Assembly (NCBI GenBank): GCA_000149265.1
Contig: CH003275.1
Location: 1,797,289 to 1,861,288 of the forward strand
Direction of reading: 5' to 3'
Length of the DNA stretch: 64,000 bases
Source: Ciona savignyi
Lineage: Eukaryota > Chordata > Ascidiacea > Phlebobranchia > Cionidae
Under the pieces are notes generated by a model, which was given only the letters and a program-made list of their open reading frames with translations, was not told where the DNA came from and made no database searches. Numbering within the stretch: the stretch's first letter is position 1; every line of letters starts with the position of its first letter. Position numbers and translations under genes: made by a program. Of the stretch, positions 11,401-21,500 are shown piece by piece.

Positions 11401-12450
11401 GAACATCAACTGTGTGAAGTAAACGGACAATGTGTTATAGGATTAAAGGTATGTGCATCATTTTTATCAGTACGAGAAACCACATGATATTTATACTTTT
11501 GAAAGTGTTGAATAAGCTGCCTTGAATAATCTTAGTTGGTAATATTTTTTTATTATTTTAATGGTTTTATTAAAGCTTAAACTGTGATAGCTATCATTTG
11601 GTCAGACTACGAATTTCTATATGGATTATTCTAACATATAGTCATAAGTCATCATTAGAGATTACTTCAATATCATTTATCCAATCATATGCACAATGCA
11701 TCATATACTGCAGCACATGTTTAACATGGACCACATTTTCTAATTATATTCATTTAACAGGATACAGTAGTAAAGGACATTATGGTGAACGGTGGACCAA
11801 CAGTCACTGTAACAATCATGCCGAAATTCATATACAACCACATTATCAAAAAGTAAGTGTGTCGACAATTTTTAATTCCATAAATAATTAATGTAAGTTT
11901 TGATTTTAGTTTTAACATGTATAAATATTACTTAACTAAATTTGTTGTTGTTCCATGATATTTTATCCGAATGATTAAATCAGAGCCATAAATAGATCTA
12001 TACAACACCATTTAATTCAATGTCAATCGACCGAAACGTAACTATGGTATTGAAGCAAAAATGGTGTGTAATATCATTGCTGGGTAACTTACCATTATGC
12101 GGAAAGCACGGTCTTCTAATGAATAGTTTTTAAGAAAATCAAAAACATGATTTTAAACTTGTATTGTTGCAAACTTTGGTGGTGTAAAGTTGGAAGGAAA
12201 ATTTATACATGGTTAATTTCACTTAAGGTTTATTTTGGAATGTAATTATGTAACAATATGCGTAATGTTAGGGTTATGATGCGTTTATTGCACCCACGAC
12301 CAAACTACTGATCTCTGTAATAGACAGAATATCTTAATAGCATTTTTGTCAAACATTGTGTTTGCTTAACACTAATTTTTGTTTTGTTTTTTTTTTAGCA
12401 TGGGTAGCAGTGTGCTGAAAGATCAAGACCATTCGATCCCTGATATTTAA
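8460..12450 (+). CDS. SDCBP: Syntenin (tandem-PDZ adaptor), 8 coding exons
   Basis: Syntenin is a cytoplasmic adaptor that binds syndecan tails and phosphoinositides through two PDZ domains and ALIX through LYPXL motifs, linking receptors to endosomal sorting and exosome formation. Exons: 8460-8510, 9138-9231, 9436-9621, 10032-10165, 10843-11018, 11277-11448, 11761-11852, 12399-12450; all junctions are GT-AG and keep frame, giving 318 residues (human about 298). LYPSL occurs twice, at residues 3-7 and 66-70. A polyglutamine run coded by CAA repeats ends exon 2. PDZ1 spans about 134-213 with carboxylate-loop VGLRI; PDZ2 spans about 218-295 with HVGFIF and the conserved SSAARNGLL. The tail SIPDI resembles the vertebrate TIPEV end. 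AATAAA near 12695 is a likely poly(A) signal. Syntenin-1 and syntenin-2 cannot be separated here. Confidence 0.93.
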
Positions 12451-13436
12451 ACAGATGCTTTGTTTTCTTTAAAGTCATTGATTTTATTTCAATCATTGGG
12501 CTGGCCACAAATTGACATACAAATTAACGCTTCACCCTTTTATTTTTAATGCACTTAATGGAGCATGCGTTATACCCTATTCTATTTTTTAACAGCTCTT
12601 CTTTTGCGGATTATTGTGTACATTATTTTGCAATATTACAGTACTTTTTATGCTACTAGTAAGATGATAAAGTTTTTGACCAAAATTTATTTTGATAATA
12701 AAATAGAATATCATAATTTTACAAGTTAAACGGAAAAATACAAACTTTCTCTACCTATGATAGAAACACACAGCTAAGAATAAAATTATGTGTGTTAATA
12801 TATTTTTATTTAAAAATCGCTATTAATGCAATCAGTAATAGTCACCTTTCTTTCACCAATTGTTCACTTCTATCTTTCTATAACTTTTTTCCTTGTATGG
12901 TGGAATTCCTTGGGAACACAATCCCTAACTCTGTTAAAATCTGTATATAAGACCGAGCAAAGAAATGCAATATCTTTATATCAATATACTACTCATTATA
13001 GTTAAAATCAAATGATCACTAAAAATATGCAGTGGATTCGAAAAAACAAGAATCTCCTATTCGGTTTCAATACTGGATCCTGTGTTATGCTGTACAATTT
13101 GAGGAATAAAACTGTAAAAAGACTTGTGATTTTCATAATATGTCAACTGATGCAAATTTTAGGGTTGTGATATTGGATTTTAGGATGGTAAATAACCAGT
13201 GTTGTAATGACTTTAGTAGTCAAAAAGTTTAAATGACTTCACTGAGTTTAGAAAACGCGCCCAACGCCGTAATTGTAATGATGTGTAGTACTAGTGGTTG
13301 TACATATTTTACTGTTGGACTAATCTTTTAAATTTAAGAAATAAAAGGTGAATATATCCAAAGTAAATTATTACATAATTTTATTTCTGCTGCTTTTGAC
13401 AACAAAACTAAATATTGGTGAAACTTAAGTTCAAGT

Positions 13437-13725
13437 TCGGCCGGTTAGTCTGGCGGTTAAGTGCGTCGCCTTTGGAAAAGGTGGAAGGTGCGAAACTAGT
13501 CGCTAGCTAGTCGGTTGTGTCCTTGAGCAAGGTATTTAACGGACATTGTCTGAAGCCAGCAAATTAATGGGTTGTACCAAATTGAAGGAACATGTCTATT
13601 ATACACAACACACTGCAATAGCTGTTGTAACCCGACGGTGGGCGCGAGGTGATTGTCCGTGTGTTAACCCCCTTGGTTTTCCCATTCACGGGGAAAAACA
13701 TGAATATCCTATCCTATATTTTTTG
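13437..13725 (+). repeat. tRNA-derived SINE, near full length
   Basis: Starts with a tRNA-like head containing an A-box-like GGTTAGTCTGGCGG and a B-box-like stretch near 13487. It continues through CGCTAGCTAGTCGGTTGTG, the TTAACGGACATTG block, AACACACTGCAATAGC, a GGTGGGCGCGAGGTGAT block and CCCATTCACGGGG, and ends in TATCCTATCCTA. It is a good reference copy for the family. Confidence 0.85.
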
Positions 13726-14084
13726 TAAATTGAATGCGATCGATTTAAAATTGCTTTAAGGTACAGTTTTAAACTTCTAAAAACTCCCATTAGGTACGAA
13801 TGTGTTTGGATGTTTTCGTAATTAACTAATTAGTTTTGTATAATTTCTACAAGGACTTGTGATTTAGTTTTAGTTTAATTTCGCTTCATCTTTACAGTAA
13901 ATAATATAAGAATAGAAAATACAATTGAAAATGAAGCAACAAAACGGGCTAAACTAGTTATCACACATCATGGAAAACATACTGTATAATTTGTTTTCTT
14001 GAGCAAGTCACTGAGCAGGTCGTCACTTACGGAATATGGCATGGGCTAAAATAGGTGGATTAATGTTTTTTGTTGAAGTAACGC

Positions 14085-14218
14085 CTCATTAATACACAAC
14101 ACCCTACAATAGCCCCGGTAACCCGCCGATAGGCGCGTAGTAATAGGACGATTGCTCGTGTAATACCGCCCCTTTCGTTTTTACATTCACGGGGATAAAC
14201 TTAAATATCCTCTATCCT
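14085..14218 (+). repeat. SINE 3' fragment
   Basis: Contains only the 3' half of the SINE: the ACACAACAC block, the CCCG block, the 'ttcacggggataaac' block and a short TATCCT tail. A further, more diverged 3' fragment lies at about 14345-14515. Confidence 0.65.
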
Positions 14219-14624
14219 TAGGCCTATATTGGAAAAACAGAAGAGACCGCTCTTAGACCTAATATATAAAATAATATGGCCACCCCTTCACGGTAGCGAC
14301 AGGAATGTGAAACTTTTATTATTATCGTAAAGAAAGGTCTTAGTTCTACACAACACACCGCAATAACTACTCTGACGGTTTACGTGAGGTTCTCTGATCA
14401 TTGCTTTTGTATAATTACACTACCTTGTGTTCACGAGGAAATGTGACGATTGCCCTGCTGGTTGTGATAACTGTTTTGCGCTTTTCCATTAACAAGAATA
14501 AAATTATCCTATAATCTTAAGTATAGATTAGGCCTACATTAATTCAACAAATCAAATTGGTTGTACTACAAAACGTTCATTTACATTAGTGTTCTGTTGT
14601 TGTATAATACACTTCCGACATAAA

Positions 14625-14932
14625 GTCCGACCGATTAGCTTGGTGGGTTAGTGCGTCATCGCTATTCAGGGGAGGATTGCAGGTTCGAAAATGGTCGCTA
14701 GCTAGTTGGTTGTGTCCTTGGGCGAGGTGATTAGCGGACATTGTCTGAATCCAATAATTTGATAGTGTCAAGAAAATTAAAGAAAGTCTCAATCATGCAC
14801 AACACACTGCAGTAGCTCCGGTCACGGGCCCGGCAATCCGACGGTGGGCGAGAGGTAATCTGACAATTACATGTATGTTAACGCCTCTGCATTTTCCCAA
14901 TTACGGTAATAAACATGAATATCCTATCCTAT
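14625..14932 (+). repeat. tRNA-derived SINE, near full length
   Basis: Head GTCCGACCGATTAGCTTGG, B-box-like GCAGGTTCGAAAATGG, CGCTAGCTAGTTGGTTGTG, then the usual 3' body and a TATCCTATCC tail. It has an extra GGCCCGGC insertion near 14830 relative to other copies. Confidence 0.8.
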
Positions 14933-15234
14933 TTATAAAAAAAATCTTGGGGGCTTGGGTTGATGGGTCTTTCAAATATATAAGTTATATGTCTATGTTT
15001 TCACTAAATGGTCAGGCAGTAGAGAGTAGTTGCTAAATGTGCCGAATGGATTTTGTTCGAATTCTGTCTAAGTCTAACCTGATTTGTTTTGTTTTTTAAC
15101 CACCTAGGAAATTTAGTACAATCACTAATAACTCGCTGTGACTGTAAATTTTTAAATTGTTTATTAATGCTAGTGCGCAAAGGAAACATACAAGACACCA
15201 CGCGTTTAAGAAATATGGCAGTGGAACCCGAAAA

Positions 15235-15495
15235 CGGAGAAAACTAAAAGGAGAAAAAGAGGGAAACTTCACACTAAAATAAACAGGGAAAACTAAAAGG
15301 AAGAAAAACGGGAATAGAAAAACTTTACACTTAAATATAGATTAGGGTATTACATTAGAATTAATTTTAAAGTTGGGGTTGGTGTTAATAGTGTTAGTTC
15401 TGGGGTTTGGATTATGTTTAGGGAAGGGTTAAAATTAGTTTGAATAGTTTTAGTGAGCAATTTCCCTCTTTCATGCTTTCCCTCCCTTTAACCAG
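15235..15495. mobile_element. MITE-like element, CTAAAAGGAG inverted ends
   Basis: AAACTAAAAGGAGAAAAA occurs at the left (and AAACTAAAAGGAAGAAAA again inside). The right end has TTTCCCTCCCTTTAACC, close to the inverse. The interior (TTAGGGTATTA, AGTTTTAAAGTTGG and GGGAAGGGTTA-like stretches) is shared with the copy at 25950-26143. No transposase is present. Confidence 0.5.
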
Positions 15496-15736
15496 TGCAC
15501 ATCATTTTTTGTTTACTTGATTACATATCGCCTCGTGTTTGTTATGAATACTCTCATTTATAACTCGCTGGTTAACTGTTCATGTAGCTTTGCAGCTGCA
15601 TATTAAACATCATAGAATCAAAGCATACCAATACTGTCATTTCTGATTATACAGATTTGTGTAGTAAACCTAGCATTCTTATAAATGCAATGTGTTTTGC
15701 TTCAAATTAGGGCAGTAATTTGACATCAGGATCAAG

Positions 15737-17962
15737 ATGTGGCATAACCCTTTCCCTCAATGGCCTAATGGGCCGATGCAACCGCAAATGGGTAATGATG
15801 TCGACTGGGCCGCATTGGCTCAACAGTGGATGCAAACCAATTCCGAGACGCCCCAGCCGCCACCCCCACCTGTCAATCAACCGAAGCAACCTCCCATGCC
15901 ACCACAGAATTGGAACAACCAGATGTGGAATAACAATTGGGGAAATAATCAGAGATTTCCTCAAAATCCAGGATGGCAACAACAGCCGCCACCTAACCAC
16001 CATCCCAATTTCAATCACCCCCCTCCTGAAGTTCAGCGGCCACCTTTACCACCAATGCAAGAGCAGCATGTGGATAGGGAGCAGAGGCCTCCTGTTGAGA
16101 GCAATAGCCCGTACATTCTAAACGAGGATATGGATGAATCCAGGTCACCAAACCATTTGTATACTGAGCATCATAATTCGCACAGGATGAATCAATATAA
16201 CGGACCTACTGGGATTTCAACGCCTCCGCAACATCAAATGGGTGATTCTTGGGGGCCTCAACACCCACATAACTCCCAATATGCCCCTCAATGGAACAAC
16301 GCACAATGGATGGGTCCACCACAGCCCACAAAACCACCGCAAATCCCGATGCAAAATACTGGTACTTTTCCGTTGATGGATGCTGCAAAAAGAAAGGCGC
16401 TTCCTGCATGGATAAGAGAAGGCCTTGAGAAGATGGAGCAGGAAAAACTTAAGAAGGAAAACCAAATGAAAGTAGATTCACAAGATATTTCTAAAAAAGA
16501 AGAAAACTCAAAAGGAAAAGTTGAATCTGACAGTGAAGAATCAGACGCTGAGTTACCAGAGGCTCCTAAATCTGAACACAATACAACAGATGAGGAACCA
16601 GAAGAGATTGCTCCGGAACCTTTAACTGAGGAAGCAATGCTTGTAAAAGTCCGAAGGATGCTGACTGATATTCTGCTTGGCGTAACAAACGAGGAGATAC
16701 GATCTGTGGTGTCCGAGGTGCATTCGGCTGCGAGTCGCGTTGCTGCGAAAAAGGCTCTTTCACGGAGCTTGTCCTCTGCTAACAAACTTGGTCTGATCGC
16801 AGGGTATGGATCAGATGATGAAGATGATGATGAATCTGAACCGGAATCAAAATCTTCTGCTGAATCTGACCAAGAAAGTGACCCTGAGGATATAGCTTTG
16901 GAAAAAATTCAGAAAAAAGTGCACGAGTTTAACAAAAACCAAAGCATGAGGATAAAACTACTCGAAGATGAAGAAAATTTGAAAAGTAACGCATCAGCTG
17001 TAATTAAATCCATCGTAAACGACATGAATAGTGATTCAGAAGAAGATAGTGAAGATGTGGAACATAAGATCAGTATTAATGGAAAATTAAAAGCAGGAAG
17101 TGTCATATCTGCTGTTAACAACATTAAAACTTCTGAAGACAAAGTGAGCGATTTATCTTCAGAATTGGAAAATGATGTTTCTTTACATAAAATTTTAAAA
17201 GAGAAAAAGTCCTCTCCATCGAAAGAAAAGAAACGAAAAAAATCATTAAAAGATCGTAAAAAATCAAGGTCTAGTTCTAGAGAAAAGTCGAACTCAAAAC
17301 ACAGCAAAAAGTCTAAAGATAGAAAACACTCTAATAGATCAAGGTCCAATTCTAGAGATCGGAAATATAACGATTCAAGGTCCAGAAAAAGATCTCGGTC
17401 AAGATCACGTGAACACAGAAGTTCTCATAAAAAATCGAGCTCTCGAAGGTCAAGATCGCGCGATAGGCACCATGACAGGTCTCGATCACATGAGAGACAT
17501 CGTGATAGGTCAAGATCACATGATAAACCTCGTGATAGGTCAATGTCACATGACAAATACCGTGGTAGATCAAGATCACATGACAAACACCGTGATAGGT
17601 CAAGATCACGTGACAAACACCGTAAGAGGTCAAGATCACGTGATAAATACTCTTCGAAGTCACGGCGATCCAGAGAGCGGCATGTTGAATATTCAGCATC
17701 TAAAACTAAAACCCCTCAACGAAAACGATCCTATTCCAAAGAACCCACCCTTCCAAAATCAAGCAAAAAACAAAAGTTGTCTAAAAAGTTTAAAAACTCA
17801 TCATCAAGTAATAATTCGGATGATACAAGTAGCACTTCAGCCACAATTAAATCTGGTAAACTAAAGAAGAAACGAAAGTCAAGCAAGAAGTTAAAAAAGA
17901 AAAAGTCAACGAAGAAAAGTTCTTCAAGTGATTCAAGTTCTGAAGACAGTTCAAATGATTAA
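15737..17962 (+). CDS. PNISR: PNISR, SR-related splicing protein, intronless CDS
   Basis: PNISR is a nuclear-speckle arginine/serine-rich protein linked to pre-mRNA splicing. The 741-residue frame shows the family layout. At the N terminus is the conserved VDWAALAQQWMQT (residues about 22-34). A Pro/Asn/Gln-rich segment runs to about 210. The signature LMDAAKRKALPAWIREGLEK starts near residue 213. A conserved helical block, LTEEAMLVKVRRMLTDILLG, starts near 296. Acidic Ser/Asp/Glu stretches follow to about 470, then an RS domain with repeated RSRSHDKHRDRSRS-type units (about 500-655) and a Lys/Ser tail ending SSSDSSSEDSSND. The CDS has no intron, unlike vertebrate PNISR. An unpaired acceptor-like TTCAAATTAG at 15701-15710 just before the ATG suggests a spliced 5' UTR or spliced-leader trans-splicing, which is known in tunicates. 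The RS repeats are also near-tandem at the DNA level. Confidence 0.92.
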   Translation: MWHNPFPQWPNGPMQPQMGNDVDWAALAQQWMQTNSETPQPPPPPVNQPKQPPMPPQNWNNQMWNNNWGNNQRFPQNPGWQQQPPPNHHPNFNHPPPEVQRPPLPPMQEQHVDREQRPPVESNSPYILNEDMDESRSPNHLYTEHHNSHRMNQYNGPTGISTPPQHQMGDSWGPQHPHNSQYAPQWNNAQWMGPPQPTKPPQIPMQNTGTFPLMDAAKRKALPAWIREGLEKMEQEKLKKENQMKVDSQDISKKEENSKGKVESDSEESDAELPEAPKSEHNTTDEEPEEIAPEPLTEEAMLVKVRRMLTDILLGVTNEEIRSVVSEVHSAASRVAAKKALSRSLSSANKLGLIAGYGSDDEDDDESEPESKSSAESDQESDPEDIALEKIQKKVHEFNKNQSMRIKLLEDEENLKSNASAVIKSIVNDMNSDSEEDSEDVEHKISINGKLKAGSVISAVNNIKTSEDKVSDLSSELENDVSLHKILKEKKSSPSKEKKRKKSLKDRKKSRSSSREKSNSKHSKKSKDRKHSNRSRSNSRDRKYNDSRSRKRSRSRSREHRSSHKKSSSRRSRSRDRHHDRSRSHERHRDRSRSHDKPRDRSMSHDKYRGRSRSHDKHRDRSRSRDKHRKRSRSRDKYSSKSRRSRERHVEYSASKTKTPQRKRSYSKEPTLPKSSKKQKLSKKFKNSSSSNNSDDTSSTSATIKSGKLKKKRKSSKKLKKKKSTKKSSSSDSSSEDSSND
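17500..17645 (+). repeat. In-frame tandem repeat coding the PNISR RS domain
   Basis: Units of about 30 bases built on AGGTCAAGATCACATGAYAA repeat roughly five times with small changes, each coding a decapeptide of the type RSRSHDKHRD. The repeat lies wholly inside the PNISR frame. Confidence 0.7.
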
Positions 17963-18575
17963 GCATCTGCTTTTTTATGTAAATAATAAGTTAAATACCC
18001 ATCTGCCATTTTCAGAGGATAATATCAATAAGTCACCTATCCCTATCTCCAAATTAAAATTATTTCAGACAACAGGCCACTTATGGTTTAAATTTTTAAT
18101 GTCTAAATTCTAAAATTATTTCTAAAAAAATTCTAAAAAAAATTATTTAAAATTTGTAAGTAAAGTACCGGTGCTCAACTAAAATAAGATCTGGATTCAA
18201 ATTCTGCATGGTTTATTTTTTTATAGATCATGATTATTTTCCCACTTGTTTGAGAGATATTTATGCTTTAAACCGGTTTCTAACCACACTGCTCTTTTGT
18301 ATATATTTGTTTTGTTGTCATGTTGGAAAGGCGTTTTGTGCAGATACTATGAGTTGCATCCACACATAAAAACACAGATGCAAAGCTACTGCAATTTCTT
18401 TTGACTAAAAAATATTAAAATCGAAATTAGAAATTCGGCCATTATTTTCAACTCATAGTATCTATTTAGTTTTCCAAGCGAAAGGGTAAGTGAAAAGGTT
18501 TACTGTGCATATTGCATTGAGCGCCTTTCCCTTTTTCCGTTTGCGTGGTGCTATCAATTATCGAGGCAGCTCAAA
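17963..18575. other. PNISR-CCDC22 spacer
   Basis: A short intergenic region holding the PNISR 3' UTR and the CCDC22 5' region. A repeat segment at 18293-18375 (GTTGTCATGTTG, TTTTGTGCAGATACTATGAG) is also present at 19562-19650. Its GATACTATGAGTTG is matched by an inverted CAACTCATAGTATC at about 18450. AAGGGTAAGTG at 18483 could be a 5' UTR donor and GAGGCAG at 18564-18570 an acceptor. Confidence 0.5.
18293..18375 (+). repeat. Dispersed repeat, second copy at 19562-19650
   Basis: About 85 bases shared with 19562-19650 inside CCDC22 intron 2, including TTTTGTTGTCATGTTG and GTGCAGATACTATGAGTTGC. A partial inverted match follows near 18450, suggesting the edge of a fold-back or MITE-like element. 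No target duplication was recognised. Confidence 0.5.
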
Positions 18576-21500
18576 ATGGAGGAGGTGGACCAAATCATAA
18601 TTGGTTCGTTACTCAACATTGGATGGTAAGCTCCAGTGTGATTGTTTACAGTCGGCCCTTGTGTGTTTTTAGTAGAACTTCAATCATCAAGTGATAGTCC
18701 ACTACGTTTGCAACATTACAGCATAGAGATACATATCTTAATAATATTGTCCACAAAATTATGATCCCAGGACTAACTTCGGTATTTGATAATAGACATT
18801 ACATTTTTTAAGCATTTTTACAACCAAATACAAGTAATGCAGCAAGTGTGTTTTCCGGAGACTGCTTTTCCCTTTCATTTTTTATAGATTTAAAATTCTG
18901 TAAAGCCATGGATATTGGTAACAGAGTGGGACAGGATTATTATTATAACATATGTTGCCCTTGTTTACTGCTAAATCTCTTTTTATTACTCAGTACTTAA
19001 TACCTCAAGGCCCGACTGTGTTTTTTATTGATAGTTTCAGTAGTAATAGATCATCCTTTCTTTTACAGCGAATTTGCCGAAGGAATGACAAGTTTGAAGC
19101 AATTCACCACTGAAAACGTGGTGGAGGCCACGGTGAAATGCCTACGGATCATTAACCCAGACTATAAGATGTCTCATATTTTCCCACCAGGTAATTATAG
19201 TGTAGATGCTTTCATATTGTAAACAAAATGCATTTCATATTGCAAAAGGATGAGAAAACTAAGAAATAAAACACATCTTAAACATGAAAAAGTCTAAAAA
19301 ATAACTCCTGGATTTTTTATTTTTAAAATTTGGATTTACTTCAATAACTATCTACTGCTCCAATTAACCATTTTTTCACCAGAAATCATAATTTTTTTAT
19401 TACAAAAGCTACAGACAATAGTTATTTGCTATAACTGTTAATACGCATTATTATTATTCCTATTATATTATAACTGTATTAAGCAAGTATATTATATTAT
19501 ACCTACTTGTTTAATACAGTGTTAAGAGCAAATTAAGTTAAAACCAAAACCAGAATCCGTACTGTTCCTTTTGTGTGCATATCTTTTGTTGTCATGTTGA
19601 AAAAGCATTTTGTGCAGATACTATGAGTTGCATCCACACATAAACTACACACAGATTTAATTCTGGTAAAAAATACGTTCAAACCCATAAGAATTGTTTA
19701 ATTGGGGCTAAACCTCCATCAAATTTCAGACAAGTAAGAATTCACTCGTGTGTGAAAACTCACATGAGTAACGGGAGTAAACATGGGTTGCAACTGTAGT
19801 TTGTAAGACGTTAAAACTGTTTAAATCTGATATTAATAGCAATCTCACTTTATGATGCTGCTGTAAGTATTATAGACTCTAGTATTGGGACGCGCCATTT
19901 GAATAATAAAAAAGTTATACGCCATTTCAATACAAAATGGTCGCGGTAAACGTTAAGTAGTTGCAAGTGTAAAGTCTTACTCGCACGGCATGCGTCACGC
20001 GAGTAACACTTGGGATTTTTGGCCCTGGTTTATAGAAGTTTAACCAGGCTATATTTAAACTCCAGGCATGTCTGCGAGATTTCGAGTTGGAACTTCAATT
20101 GCGAACACTTGCAAGAGCATTGGTTACCAAGGGGACATCGGTTACCAGACCTTTCTATACTCAGCTGAGCGTGATGTGCGTCAGATATTCATGTTTCTTG
20201 TCGAGAAACTGCCCAGAAAAGAGGGAGTGAAGGAAGACACAGGTAGTTGCTAAAAATAAATAATCTTGGACCATTTTCAAGGGCTTTTTTCTCAAGATTG
20301 AACATCTGTTTGCATCAATTTATAAAAACGCATTTAGGCTATGAAACCACTTAAAAAAGTTTGTTACAATTTACACCTAAAAAACACTTGCATATAAAAT
20401 ATAAATATTGCATAGAAAAACAAAATAAACTAGCATAGCTCTACATGCAAGGCAAGCGCACCATATTTTGCGAAACCAGAAAAACAGCTTGTTAGTTCTG
20501 CCACAACCTGTATTTTTTCAGTATATCTTATAAATATTGCACAAAACCATCAATTTATTATTTTTATATTTACCGTAAAACCTCTATTTGAGCACCACCT
20601 CTATTTGAACGCCACCTCTATTTGAACGCCACCTCCAATAGAACGCTTAAGGAAGGGTTTAATAATAGAGCGCCATGGNNNNNNNNNNNNNNNNNNNNNN
20701 NNNNNNNNNNNNNNNNNNNNNNNNNNNNNNNNNNNNNNNNNNNNNNNNNNNNNNNNNNNNNNNNNNNNNNNNNNNNNNAAAGGACATAGAAATAGTAAGA
20801 GTCAAGGTAAGGCAGGGTGTCATTGTTTAAAATTTGTATTTTTTGCACTTTTATCTGCGATTAAAATAAAAAAAAAATTATTTTTTCTTATTACCGATGC
20901 TTATTTATATTATTCACATTGGAGATATGGTAAATATCTATACATTTGCAAAAAAACTTTAAAAATAAACAAATAAATTTATTCAAAATTCATCACAAAC
21001 CAGATGACACGAAGTACGATTACATCCATCGGCAAGTAGAACATGATGAACTGACCCCTTCATTACTGGAGCTGAACTGTAGACAGTTGATCACAGCATC
21101 ACCAACAATTGGGAAGGTTGGCTGCATATGCTAAACTTTATTACCAGGGATTACATTGACATTACAGCAGTATTAACAGGGATTACATTCATATTACATT
21201 AGTATGGGCGGGTCCCCGGTAGCCCTGGGAACAGGAATACAGGCCATAAAAGGCCTGTTACTCCAATTACCAGGTAATATGCGTTAACTAGTTGAAATAA
21301 ACCTGTTGGTATGCTTCTAAACTAAATATACGTAATATTGAATAATTTTTTTTATAAATTTTTTTTTTTGATATTAGATAAAAGTAGTATTTTTAAGTTC
21401 AATTAGGTAGTATTTCAATTTACATTATTGATGCAATTTCAAAGGCAAACCTACCACTGGCAGCTCTTTTTTCTGCTTTTCGAGTTCGGTTAACATAAAT

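Larger units (their letters stand above)
12451..15736. other. Repeat-rich spacer between syntenin and PNISR
   Basis: No gene is supported. The stretch contains the syntenin 3' UTR, one near-full SINE (13437-13725), fragments of the same SINE (14085-14218 and a diverged 14345-14515), another near-full SINE (14625-14932) and a MITE-like element (15235-15495). Short open frames here run through the SINE copies. Confidence 0.65.
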
